Positions 50,031 through 58,012 of a DNA stretch of 59,082 nt are shown piece after piece (within the stretch, counting starts at the first letter, position 1; each line of letters begins with the position of its first letter). Source of the DNA: CAZPKH01 sp964407165. Its GTDB lineage: Bacteria > Bacteroidota > Bacteroidia > Bacteroidales > Muribaculaceae. The stretch lies in NCBI GenBank assembly GCA_964407165.1, contig CAYOUJ010000009.1, forward strand, positions 1 to 59,082, in the 5' to 3' direction. The translations under genes were made by a program, and so were the position numbers. The notes beneath the pieces are model-generated. The model ran no database searches. It had not been told where the DNA came from and was given only the letters and a program-made list of their open reading frames with translations.

Positions 50031-53000
50031 GTGGATTAAATATCTGGTGGACCGGCCCACCATAATGTGGTCGCTCATCGTCGGCCTCCTCATCGCCGGC
50101 TTCATCTCCTTCGGCATGATGCCCAAGCTCGAAGACCCCGCCGTGCCCGTCAAGCAGGCAATGGTGGTGGTCGTCCGCCCGGGCGCCACCGTCCACGAGA
50201 TGGAGCTGCAAGTGGCCATACCCATGGAGGACGCTTTCCAGACCCTCCCCGACGTCAAGAAGGTAAAATCTGACATCTCGCAGGGGCAGGTGATGTTCAC
50301 CGTCGAGTTTGAGATGACCGTGCTCCTCGAAGACCTCGAGCAGCACTTCGACCTGCTGCGCCGCAAGGTGGGCGACATGCAAGGCCAGCTGCCCGAGGGG
50401 TGCGTCGCAACAGTCGTGCTCGACGACCAGATGGACGTATACGGCATATTCTACTCCCTGCAGGGCGAGGGGTACGACTACCCCGAGATGTATGAATACG
50501 CCAAGAAGATACGCCGCGAGCTGCAGAAAGTGAAGGGCGTCAAGCGCATCAACATCGTCGGCAACCGCGACGAGGTGGTCAACATCATCGTCGACCGCTC
50601 GATGCTCGCCTCGCAGGGCGTGCTGCCCACGCAGATCATGCTCGCGCTGCAGGACGTGGGCAAGCCCGTCGATGCCGGCGAGTACACCTCCTTGGGCGAA
50701 GTCGGCACGGGCAGCCAGCGCATAGCCTTGCGCGTCGACACCATGGCCTGCACCGTGCAAGACATCGCCGACCTTTACTTGCCCACGGTCGGCGGCGACC
50801 GCATACGCCTCTCCGACGTGGCCCGCGTGGAGCGCGCCTACGCCACGCCCCACACCGGCGGCTTCTTCGTCAACGGCGAGCCGGCCCTGGCCATCTGCAT
50901 AGCCATGGAGGACGGCGTGATAGTGCCCGACGTGGGCGAGCTTGTCGACGCGCGCCTGCAGGAGGTGATGGCCGAGCTCCCCGCCGGCATCACCACCGAC
51001 AAGATCTTCTACCAGCCCGAGAAGGTGACCAAGGCCATCAACTCGTTCCTGATCAACCTCGTGGAGTCGGTGGTCATCGTGGTGCTCCTGCTCATCTTCT
51101 CGATGGGACTGCGCTCGGGCCTCATCATCGGCTTCGGCCTGGCGCTGACCATCGCCACCTCCTTCCCCCTGCTCATGGAGCTTGGCACGACGCTCCAGCG
51201 CATCTCCCTGGGCGCCTTCATCGTGGCCATGGGCATGCTCGTCGACAACGCTATAGTGGTGATGGACGGCATCCTCAAAGACCGCGCCCGAGGGCTGCCC
51301 CCCGACACATATTTATATAAGACCGGCCGTCTGACCGCGTGGCCGCTGCTCGGCGCAACCATCATCGCCGCCACCACATTCATTTCCATCTACCTCGCCC
51401 CCGACTCCACCGGCGAATATGCCCACGACCTCTTCCTCGTGCTCGCCGTCAGCCTCCTGGTCAGCTGGGTACTGGCCCTCGTGCAGGTGCCCTTCTTCGC
51501 CAAGCTGTTCCTCAAGCCGGAGCCCAAACCGGAGTCGGGCAGCGCCCCCGCGCCCGACGGCGACGAGGTGGTCACCGGCCCCGTGTACCGATTCATGGGA
51601 CGCCTGGTCAAGACCGTCACCGGCCACCCCGTGGTAACCATCACCGCCGCCGTGCTCCTGCTCGGCCTCAGCGCCGTCGGCATGCTCTCGGTCAAAAACC
51701 GGTTCTTCCCCGACTTCGACTACTCGCAGTTTGTCGTCGAATACCAGCTGCCGCCGCAGTCGTCGCCCGAGCAGGTCAAGGCAGACCTACTGGCCATAAC
51801 CGACACGCTGCTGCAGCACCCCGACATCGACCGCGTAGCCGCCACAATGGGCGCCGCACCCGCGCGCTACTGCTTCGTGCGCCCCATGAACTCCGGCGGC
51901 CCCTCTTACGGCGAGCTGATGATCGACTGCAAGGACTACAAGACCGTCTGTCAGGTCATCCCCTACGTGCGCGAATACATCCGCACCAACTACCCCGACA
52001 GCTACGCCCGCATACGCAAGTATAACTTCTCAATAGCCACCAGCCACACCGTCGAGTGCCAGTTCATCGGCCCCGACCCGGCCGTGCTCCGCGATTTGGC
52101 CGAGCAGGCCAAGGCCGTCATGCGCCAGAGCCCTTACGTCGACGCATATTCAGTGCAAGACAATTGGCAACCGCGCTCGTCGTCGCTGGTCTTCGACTAC
52201 GACACCGCAGACGGCGCCCGCTCGGGCATACACCGCGGCGACATCGCCAACGGTCTCAACGCCGCCGGCGACGGCATGACCGTAGGCATCCTCGCCGACA
52301 ACGACAAGCGTCTGCTAATCAACCTGCAGGTGCGCAACGCCGACGGCTCGCGCATCGACAACCCCGACGAGATGCCCGTGTGGAACATGCAGGGCCAGAC
52401 CTCCACCGTCGGCGCCTCTGTCCGCGGCCACTCGCTGCGCAGCGAGGAGAGCGCCATCTACCGCCTCAACGGCATGCGCACCATCGAGGTGGAGTGCGAC
52501 CCAGACGCCGACATCGACCAGGCTACTCCCGCCAAGGTGCTCGAGGACATCACCGCCAAAGTCGAGGCCATCCCCCTGCCCCCCGGCTACACCATGACCT
52601 GGGTGGGCGAACAGGAGCTGCAAAACGAGGCGATGGGCAACCTCTACCACTACCTGCCGCTGATGATGTTCGTCATGCTCGCCGTGCTGCTGCTGCTCTT
52701 CGGCAAGTGGCGCCGCGTGATCGTCATCCTGCTGTGCATACCGTTCATTATGTGCGGCATAATGCCCTCGCTGCTGCTCACCAACACGCCGTTCACCTTC
52801 ATGGCCATCATCGGCATGATGGGCCTTATGGGCATGATGACCAAAAACACCATCGTGCTGGTCGACGAGACCGACCGCCTGCAGCGCGAGGAGAGCAAGG
52901 CGCTCCGCGAGGCCGTATGTGCCGCAACGGTCAACCGTGTGCGCCCCGTGCTCTTAGCCTCGCTGACCACCATCGTCGGCATGGTGCCCCTGGTCACCGA

Positions 53001-53109
53001 CCCCATGTACGGCTCCCTGGCCATCACCATCATGGGCGGCCTGCTAATGGGCACGCTCATCACCCTGCTGCTCCTCCCAGCCCTTTACGTCCTAATTGTA
53101 AGAAAATGA
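50026..53109 (+). CDS. RND efflux permease (AcrB/HAE-type)
   Basis: The 1027-residue protein starts at GTG (50026). It has the RND layout of twelve membrane helices with two large periplasmic loops, helix 1 at about 13-32 and clusters near 340-480 and 875-1020. Conserved segments include MGMLVDNAIVVMDGI in the fourth-helix region, MTKNTIVLVDETDRL and TTIVGMVPL. It uses the proton gradient to export solutes through the adaptor and outer-membrane channel. Substrate unknown; this subfamily is often annotated for drugs, bile-type compounds or lipids. The 3' end overlaps the next gene by 4 nt. Confidence 0.93.
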   Translation: MKWIKYLVDRPTIMWSLIVGLLIAGFISFGMMPKLEDPAVPVKQAMVVVVRPGATVHEMELQVAIPMEDAFQTLPDVKKVKSDISQGQVMFTVEFEMTVLLEDLEQHFDLLRRKVGDMQGQLPEGCVATVVLDDQMDVYGIFYSLQGEGYDYPEMYEYAKKIRRELQKVKGVKRINIVGNRDEVVNIIVDRSMLASQGVLPTQIMLALQDVGKPVDAGEYTSLGEVGTGSQRIALRVDTMACTVQDIADLYLPTVGGDRIRLSDVARVERAYATPHTGGFFVNGEPALAICIAMEDGVIVPDVGELVDARLQEVMAELPAGITTDKIFYQPEKVTKAINSFLINLVESVVIVVLLLIFSMGLRSGLIIGFGLALTIATSFPLLMELGTTLQRISLGAFIVAMGMLVDNAIVVMDGILKDRARGLPPDTYLYKTGRLTAWPLLGATIIAATTFISIYLAPDSTGEYAHDLFLVLAVSLLVSWVLALVQVPFFAKLFLKPEPKPESGSAPAPDGDEVVTGPVYRFMGRLVKTVTGHPVVTITAAVLLLGLSAVGMLSVKNRFFPDFDYSQFVVEYQLPPQSSPEQVKADLLAITDTLLQHPDIDRVAATMGAAPARYCFVRPMNSGGPSYGELMIDCKDYKTVCQVIPYVREYIRTNYPDSYARIRKYNFSIATSHTVECQFIGPDPAVLRDLAEQAKAVMRQSPYVDAYSVQDNWQPRSSSLVFDYDTADGARSGIHRGDIANGLNAAGDGMTVGILADNDKRLLINLQVRNADGSRIDNPDEMPVWNMQGQTSTVGASVRGHSLRSEESAIYRLNGMRTIEVECDPDADIDQATPAKVLEDITAKVEAIPLPPGYTMTWVGEQELQNEAMGNLYHYLPLMMFVMLAVLLLLFGKWRRVIVILLCIPFIMCGIMPSLLLTNTPFTFMAIIGMMGLMGMMTKNTIVLVDETDRLQREESKALREAVCAATVNRVRPVLLASLTTIVGMVPLVTDPMYGSLAITIMGGLLMGTLITLLLLPALYVLIVRK

Positions 53110-54437
53110 AAACACTGAAGATATATATTACAGTCTTTGCGCTGATGCTTGCCGCGGGCGTCCGGGCGCAGCTGACGCTCTCCGCCGACCAGTGCCGCGA
53201 GATGGCCCTGCGACACAGCGAAGACATACGCATCGCCGCCAACGCATACACCCAGGCCGACCTTGACCACGCCATCGCCAAGACTAACCGCCTGCCGCGC
53301 CTCAGCGGCACCGCCGGCGCCTACTACATGGCTCCCGACATGGACATGAGCGGCATGACCTTCAAGATGCACGGCGCCTGGTCTGCCGGCATCATGCTCA
53401 CGCAGCCCATCTACGTCGGCGGCAAAATCAACTCCGGCATCAAGCTGAGCTCAATCGGCCGCGACGCCGCAGCCCTCCAGATCCAGCTCACCACCGCCGA
53501 CGTCATCGCCAACGCCGACAACGCCTACTGGACCTACATCGCCACCATCTCAAAACTCGACATGCTCCGGAGCCTCAAGACTTACGTCGACTCCGCCTAC
53601 TCCCAGGTCGAGGCCTCCGTCGCCGCCGAGATGTCGGTGGAGGCCGACCTGCTACGCGTAAAGGCCAAGCTCTCTGACATCCGATACCAGATAGAGAAAG
53701 TGGAGTGCGGCATCGACCTGTGCCGCATGAACCTCTGCGACATCATCGGCGTCGACGCCTCAACGCAGATCATCCCCGCCGACACCGCCGTGGTCTGCAA
53801 CGCACCCTACGCATACATCACCACCAACCCCGACTCCCTGACCGTCAAGCAGCGCCCGGAGTACGGCCTGCTCACACAGAGCATACGCGCCGAGCAGGAG
53901 AAGATACGCCTCACGCGCGCCGACTACCTCCCCTCCCTCGCCCTCTCCGCCGGTTACACCTTCTACGGCAACATGAGCCTCTCGCAGAAGGTCAGCGACG
54001 GCATGGGCGGCTACGTCGACTATTCGACAAAGCTCAACGACAACTTCGGCATCGTCATGCTCAGCCTCAACATCCCGCTGGTCAACTGGGGCGAAGGGGC
54101 CAAGAAGGTGCGCCGGCAGCGCCTCGAGGTGGCCAACTCCGTGCTCACCCTCGAGAAAAACTCCTCCGCCATGCAGCTGCAATTAGCCTCCGCGCGCAAC
54201 AACCTGCTGACCGCCTGGAGCCTTATCTCCACCGCACAGCTCGGCGTCGACGAGGCCGCGGCAGCCCTGACCGTCATGCAAGACCGCTTCGACGTGGGTA
54301 TGTGCACCCTCACCGACCTACTGGAGAGCCAGAGCCAGTGGCAGCAGGCAATGTCAAACCTCATCGAGGCCCGCACCCAATACCGCATCAACGTCACCGA
54401 CTACCTCCACGCCGCCGGCCAGCTCACCCCCGAGTAA
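53106..54437 (+). CDS. TolC-family outer-membrane efflux protein
   Basis: The ATG at 53106 overlaps the permease stop (ATGA), implying coupled translation. A different, longer frame through the permease gene should be ignored. The 443-residue protein has a signal peptide (ending AAGVRAQ), two OEP repeats of long helices and beta strands, and typical segments ALRHSEDIRIAANAY and VGMCTLTDLLESQSQWQQA. It forms the trimeric exit duct for the RND pump. The three-gene set adaptor-permease-channel is complete; no regulator gene is beside it. Confidence 0.93.
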   Translation: MKTLKIYITVFALMLAAGVRAQLTLSADQCREMALRHSEDIRIAANAYTQADLDHAIAKTNRLPRLSGTAGAYYMAPDMDMSGMTFKMHGAWSAGIMLTQPIYVGGKINSGIKLSSIGRDAAALQIQLTTADVIANADNAYWTYIATISKLDMLRSLKTYVDSAYSQVEASVAAEMSVEADLLRVKAKLSDIRYQIEKVECGIDLCRMNLCDIIGVDASTQIIPADTAVVCNAPYAYITTNPDSLTVKQRPEYGLLTQSIRAEQEKIRLTRADYLPSLALSAGYTFYGNMSLSQKVSDGMGGYVDYSTKLNDNFGIVMLSLNIPLVNWGEGAKKVRRQRLEVANSVLTLEKNSSAMQLQLASARNNLLTAWSLISTAQLGVDEAAAALTVMQDRFDVGMCTLTDLLESQSQWQQAMSNLIEARTQYRINVTDYLHAAGQLTPE

Positions 54438-54550
54438 GTTTAGGAGTTTAGCAGTTTATCCTTTTCTCTATCCCTCCCTAAATTCCTTAATTTCCCTAAT
54501 CTCCTTAATTTCCTTAATTTCCTTAATTTCCCTAAATTCCTTATCCCCCT
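54438..54550. repeat. TTAATTTCC nonamer palindrome, copy 3
   Basis: About eight units of CTTAATTTC/CCTAAATTC type (from about 54472) follow a short reverse arm (TTTAGGAGTTTAG at 54440-54452). It fills the gap between the TolC and flippase genes. Confidence 0.75.
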
Positions 54551-54559
54551 AACCCGCGC

Positions 54560-56035
54560 ATGGCCGGAGTAAGATCATTGTTCAAAGACACCGCCATCTA
54601 TGGCGTCAGCAGCATCGTCGGCCGCTTCCTCAACTGGCTGCTCGTGCCGATGTACACCTACGTCTTCGACGTGGGCCAGTACGGCGTGGTCACCAACATC
54701 TACGCCTGGGTGGCCTTGGTGCTCATCATCCTGACGTACGGCATGGAGACCGGCTTCTTCCGCTTCGCCAACCACGAGAAGGGGTACGACCCCATGCGCG
54801 TATACTCCACGGCGCTCCTCTCGTTGGGCGTCAGCTCCGCGGCGTTCATAGTGCTGGTGACCTGCTTCCAGGGGCCGATAAGCGCCCTGCTTCTGTGCCC
54901 GCAGCACCCGTCGTTCGTGTGGCTCATGGCCGTGGCCGTGGCCGTCGACGCCTTCACGGCCATACCCTTCAGCTACCTGCGCTACCGGCGCCGTCCCGTG
55001 CGCTTCGCTACCCTGCGGCTGCTCAACATCGGCCTCAACATCGGTCTCAACCTCTTCTTCATCCTCCTCTGCCCATGGCTCATGCGCGTGGCTCCGTGGA
55101 CGGTCGGCTGGTTCTACGACGCGGAGTTCGGCGTGGGTTACATCTTCCTGGCCAATTTCATCAGCTCGCTATTCACGCTGTTGACGCTGCTGCCCGAGCT
55201 GCGCGGGTTCAACTACGTCTTCGACCGCTCGCTGTGGCGGCAGATGATAGTCTACTCGTGGCCCCTGCTCGTGCTCGGCATCGCCGGCGTGCTCAACCAG
55301 AGCGGCGCCCAGATACTGCTCCCCTACATCGTCGACGACCCCCAGGCCGCCAAAGACATGCTCGGCATCTACGGCGCCAATTACAAGGTGGCCATCGTCA
55401 TGGTGATGTTCATCCAGGCCTTCCGCTTCGCCTACGAGCCCTTCATCTTCGCCCAGAACAAGGCCCGCGGCGAAGACCGCACCCAGGCCTACCGCGACGC
55501 CATGAAGTGGTTCGTCGCCTTCGCAATGGCCATCTTCTTAGGGGTGATGTATTACCTCGACATCCTCAAGCACTTCATCGCCCCCGCCTACTACCCCGGC
55601 CTGCGCGTGGTGCCCATCATCATGATCGCCGAGATGTTTTTCGGCGTGTTCTTCAACCTCTCCCTGTGGTACAAGCTCACCGACCAGACCATCTGGGGCA
55701 TGTGGTTCTCGCTCATCGGCGTGGTGGTCACCGTCGCCGGCAACGTGCTGCTCGTCCCCCTGATGGGCTACATGGGGTGCGCGTGGGCCGCCTTGGGATG
55801 CTACGGCATCATGATGCTGCTGAGCTACCTCGTCGGCCGCGTCAAGCACCCCATCGGCTACCGGACCGGCTGCCTTTGCCTCTACTTCGTCGCGGCCCTC
55901 GCCCTGTGGGGCCTCGGCACGCTCATACACACCGGCTCCGAGTGGCTCGACATGGCCGCCCGCACACCCCTGCTCCTCCTCTACGTCGCCCTCATCCTCC
56001 TCACCGACCGACGACCCTCACGTCACGCCAAATAA
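54560..56035 (+). CDS. Polysaccharide/oligosaccharide flippase (Wzx-like, MOP superfamily)
   Basis: The 491-residue protein has about 14 predicted membrane helices and a typical start (AGVRSLFKDTAIYGVSSIVGRFLNWLLVPMYTYVF), the pattern of MOP-superfamily flippases for undecaprenol-linked sugars. It moves lipid-linked oligosaccharide to the outer face of the inner membrane. It is followed at 48 bp by a glycosyltransferase, suggesting surface glycan assembly, though no polymerase gene lies here. The exact glycan is unknown. Confidence 0.9.
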   Translation: MAGVRSLFKDTAIYGVSSIVGRFLNWLLVPMYTYVFDVGQYGVVTNIYAWVALVLIILTYGMETGFFRFANHEKGYDPMRVYSTALLSLGVSSAAFIVLVTCFQGPISALLLCPQHPSFVWLMAVAVAVDAFTAIPFSYLRYRRRPVRFATLRLLNIGLNIGLNLFFILLCPWLMRVAPWTVGWFYDAEFGVGYIFLANFISSLFTLLTLLPELRGFNYVFDRSLWRQMIVYSWPLLVLGIAGVLNQSGAQILLPYIVDDPQAAKDMLGIYGANYKVAIVMVMFIQAFRFAYEPFIFAQNKARGEDRTQAYRDAMKWFVAFAMAIFLGVMYYLDILKHFIAPAYYPGLRVVPIIMIAEMFFGVFFNLSLWYKLTDQTIWGMWFSLIGVVVTVAGNVLLVPLMGYMGCAWAALGCYGIMMLLSYLVGRVKHPIGYRTGCLCLYFVAALALWGLGTLIHTGSEWLDMAARTPLLLLYVALILLTDRRPSRHAK

Positions 56036-56037
56036 CC

Positions 56038-56087
56038 GATTACCGTTCGGGCCGTTTCACGGCCCGAACCTAAATATACGCCTGTGA
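56038..56087 (+). promoter_or_regulatory. Hairpin leader before a GTG start, copy 2
   Basis: GATTACCG, stem TTCGGGCCG-TTTCA-CGGCCCGAA, then CTAAATATACGCCT and GTG. Compared with 49980-50030, the stem has changed on both sides and the pairing is kept. Confidence 0.55.
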
Positions 56088-57415
56088 AAGTTACCCTGCT
56101 CTGCACCAGCGACACCAACGGCGGCGCAGCCATCGCCACCCTGCGGCTCATGCGCGCCCTGCGCGCCGAGGGCGCCGACGCCCGCATGCTCGTGCTCTCA
56201 CGCCTGAGCGACGACCCCCACGTCGAGCAGGCGGGCACCCGCACCCGCCGCTCCTGGGCCTTCCTCTACGAGCGCCTCGGCATTTTCCTCGCCAACGGAC
56301 TGCGCCGCAACGACCTCTTCAAGGTCTCCACCGCCGACGTCGGCATAAACCCTCTCTCCCACCCCTGGATAAAGGACGCCGACGTGGTCGTCCTCTCGTG
56401 GATCAACCAAGGCCTCATGTCGCTCCGCGGCATCCGACGCCTCGCCGGGAGCGGGGCGGCGCCCTCGCGCCCCGCCGCGCCCTCGCGCCCCGCCGTCGTC
56501 GTGGTCATGCACGACATGTGGTGGTGCACCGGCATTTGCCACCACGCCCTCGACTGCAAGGGATACCTCAACGACTGCGGCCGCTGCCCCCTGCTACACT
56601 CCTCGCGCCCCCACGACCTGTCATGGCGCACACACCGACGCAAGCAGCGCCTCTACGACGGCGCCCCCCTCCACTTCGTCGCCGTCAGCAACTGGCTCGC
56701 CGACCGCTTCTGCGCCTCCTCCCTCGGCCACGACCTGCCCCTCTCGGTCATCCCCAACGCCTTCCCCGTCGAGTCCTTCTCCACCACCCCCGGCCGGCGC
56801 CTCAAAATGTCAGCCCTCGACTACTCCAAGCGCATCATACTCATGGGAGCCGCCCGCCTCGACGACCCCATAAAGGGACTGCCCTACGCCATCGACGCCC
56901 TCAACCGCCTCTTCCGCGAGCAGCCAGAACTTGCCCGCGACAGCGTCGCCGTGTTCTTCGGCAACGTCCGCGACCGCAGCGCCTTCGACCGCCTCGACTT
57001 CCCTCACCTGCTCCTCGGCACCGTCAACGACCCCAACGTGCTCCGCGAGCTATACTCCGCCGCCCGCGTGGTCATCTCCTCCTCCCTCTTCGAGACACTC
57101 CCTACCACCCTCATCGAGGGGCAGGCCGCCGGAGCCATCCCCGTAGCCTTCGACCGCGGCGGCCAGCGCGACATCATCACCCACCTCCAGGACGGCTACC
57201 TCGCCCCTTACCCCGACACCGCCGAGCTCGCCCGCGGCATCGCCTGGGCCCTCCAGGCTGACATCCCCCGCGACACCCTCCACGCCGCCGTCGCCGCCCG
57301 ATTCTCCGCCTCCGCCGTCGCCCGCCGCTACCTCGCCCTCTTCTCCTCACTCACCCATATGTCACATACAGGCGGCAAGTCACATACAGAACCTATAGAA
57401 ACCAACAGAAACTAA
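56084..57415 (+). CDS. Glycosyltransferase, GT4 (GT-B fold)
   Basis: The 443-residue protein starts at GTG. It opens MKVTLLCTSDTNGGAAIATLRL, typical of GT4 enzymes, and has MHDMWWCTGICHHALDCKGYLNDCGRCP in pieces that match a known GT4 subgroup. The EX7E site is visible in LFETLPTTLIEGQ. Two things are odd. Residues near 122-135 (SGAAPSRPAAPSRPA) come from a GC palindrome inserted between a conserved helix and the MHDMW motif. The last about 17 residues (from MSHTGG to ETNRN) are encoded by the AGAAAC repeat, which also gives the stop. Sugar specificity unknown. Confidence 0.9.
   Translation: MKVTLLCTSDTNGGAAIATLRLMRALRAEGADARMLVLSRLSDDPHVEQAGTRTRRSWAFLYERLGIFLANGLRRNDLFKVSTADVGINPLSHPWIKDADVVVLSWINQGLMSLRGIRRLAGSGAAPSRPAAPSRPAVVVVMHDMWWCTGICHHALDCKGYLNDCGRCPLLHSSRPHDLSWRTHRRKQRLYDGAPLHFVAVSNWLADRFCASSLGHDLPLSVIPNAFPVESFSTTPGRRLKMSALDYSKRIILMGAARLDDPIKGLPYAIDALNRLFREQPELARDSVAVFFGNVRDRSAFDRLDFPHLLLGTVNDPNVLRELYSAARVVISSSLFETLPTTLIEGQAAGAIPVAFDRGGQRDIITHLQDGYLAPYPDTAELARGIAWALQADIPRDTLHAAVAARFSASAVARRYLALFSSLTHMSHTGGKSHTEPIETNRN
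56448..56493 (+). repeat. GC palindrome (27 nt plus partial duplicate) inside the GT4 gene
   Basis: 56448-56474 is identical to 47045-47071. A second CGCGCCCTCGCGCCCCG half follows. In frame it encodes SGAAPSRP then AAPSRPA. Confidence 0.85.
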
Positions 57416-57531
57416 CGCTGTTTCTATCCGTTTCTTTCGTTTGCGGTATGAGACAAGTCACATACAGAAACAATAGAAACCAACAGAAACTAAAAACTGT
57501 TTCTATCCGTTTCTCCTGTTTCTGTATGAGA
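57362..57531. repeat. AGAAAC nonamer palindromes, copies 2 and 3, overlapping a gene end
   Basis: Two successive hairpins made of CATACAGAAACAATAGAAAC and ACTGTTTCTATCCGTTTC units (about 57364-57451 and 57456-57531). The GT4 stop codon lies in the first. Same unit type as 37455-37525. Confidence 0.8.
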
Positions 57532-57542
57532 CCACTTAAAAA

Positions 57543-57573
57543 AATTATGCATTATGCATCGTGCATTATGCAT
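57543..57573. repeat. ATTATGC heptamer array, copy 4
   Basis: Units AATTATGC, ATTATGC, ATCGTGC, ATTATGC lie just before the promoter of the rod-shaped RNA. Confidence 0.7.
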
Positions 57574-57580
57574 TTTTTTG

Positions 57581-57588
57581 TATATTTG
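57581..57588 (+). promoter_or_regulatory. -7 box of the rod-shaped RNA
   Basis: TATATTTG, preceded by a T-rich stretch. The transcript should begin near 57595. Confidence 0.6.
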
Positions 57589-57594
57589 CAGCCG

Positions 57595-57903
57595 TGGCAA
57601 CGGTCGCCTGCGCGCACCCCCGCCACGCTAACATATTGACACAAGGCGTTTTTCCAAACGCTATCTTCTACATCAGAAACTTCGCAACTTTCTCACTCAA
57701 AAGAAGATAGTGCAGCGGGCAAGCGCCCCGAGGCAGGTTATATACCGCCCCTCTTAGAGGCGACGCGCCCTCGCGTCGCGCCCCCGGGGGTACATATAAT
57801 CCGTTCACGTGGGCTGACCGACTGCTTATCCTTTTGAGTTAGGCAATGCGAAGGCCTCTGATGTGGGATTAGCAGGAAAGTGCATCCCACGTCTTCGTTT
57901 TTT
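57595..57903 (+). ncRNA. Rod-shaped noncoding RNA, 6S-like candidate
   Basis: Between a TATATTTG box and a strong terminator no gene is credible, but long-range pairing is extensive. CATCAGA (57671) pairs with TCTGATG (57857), CTTCGCA (57680) with TGCGAAG (57847), ACTCAAAAG (57695) with CTTTTGAGT (57831) and GATA with TATC. Further in, GCAG pairs with CTGC, CGG with CCG, GCCC with GGGC, and GGTTATAT (57736) with ATATAATCC. These blocks stack into one rod with internal loops, as in 6S RNA. The tip carries the hairpin GCGACGCG-CCCT-CGCGTCGC (57760-57779), a member of the GC palindrome family. Identity as 6S RNA is unproven; no tmRNA, RNase P or SRP motif is seen. Confidence 0.55.
57863..57903 (+). 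terminator. Rho-independent terminator of the rod-shaped RNA
   Basis: GTGGGAT (57863-57869) pairs with ATCCCAC (57884-57890), and a run of six T follows (57898-57903). Confidence 0.8.
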
Positions 57904-58012
57904 ATACCTACACACGCCTGCCTGTAGGGACGCACGGCAAGCACTCACTGCACGCTCACGCCCCGTGGTCGACAAGTCAAATACCGTCAACCGTTGCCCC
58001 TTCATCCGTCAA

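Noticed and set aside
52056..53105. Long frame running through the RND permease into TolC
   Set aside because: It reads the permease in another frame, giving Arg/His-rich nonsense; only the part from 53106 is a real protein.
57595..57903. tmRNA, RNase P or SRP RNA
   Set aside because: None of the hallmark sequences (tag frame and TTCGAATCC arm, GAGGAAAGTCC, or GGAAGCAGCC-type loop) can be found.
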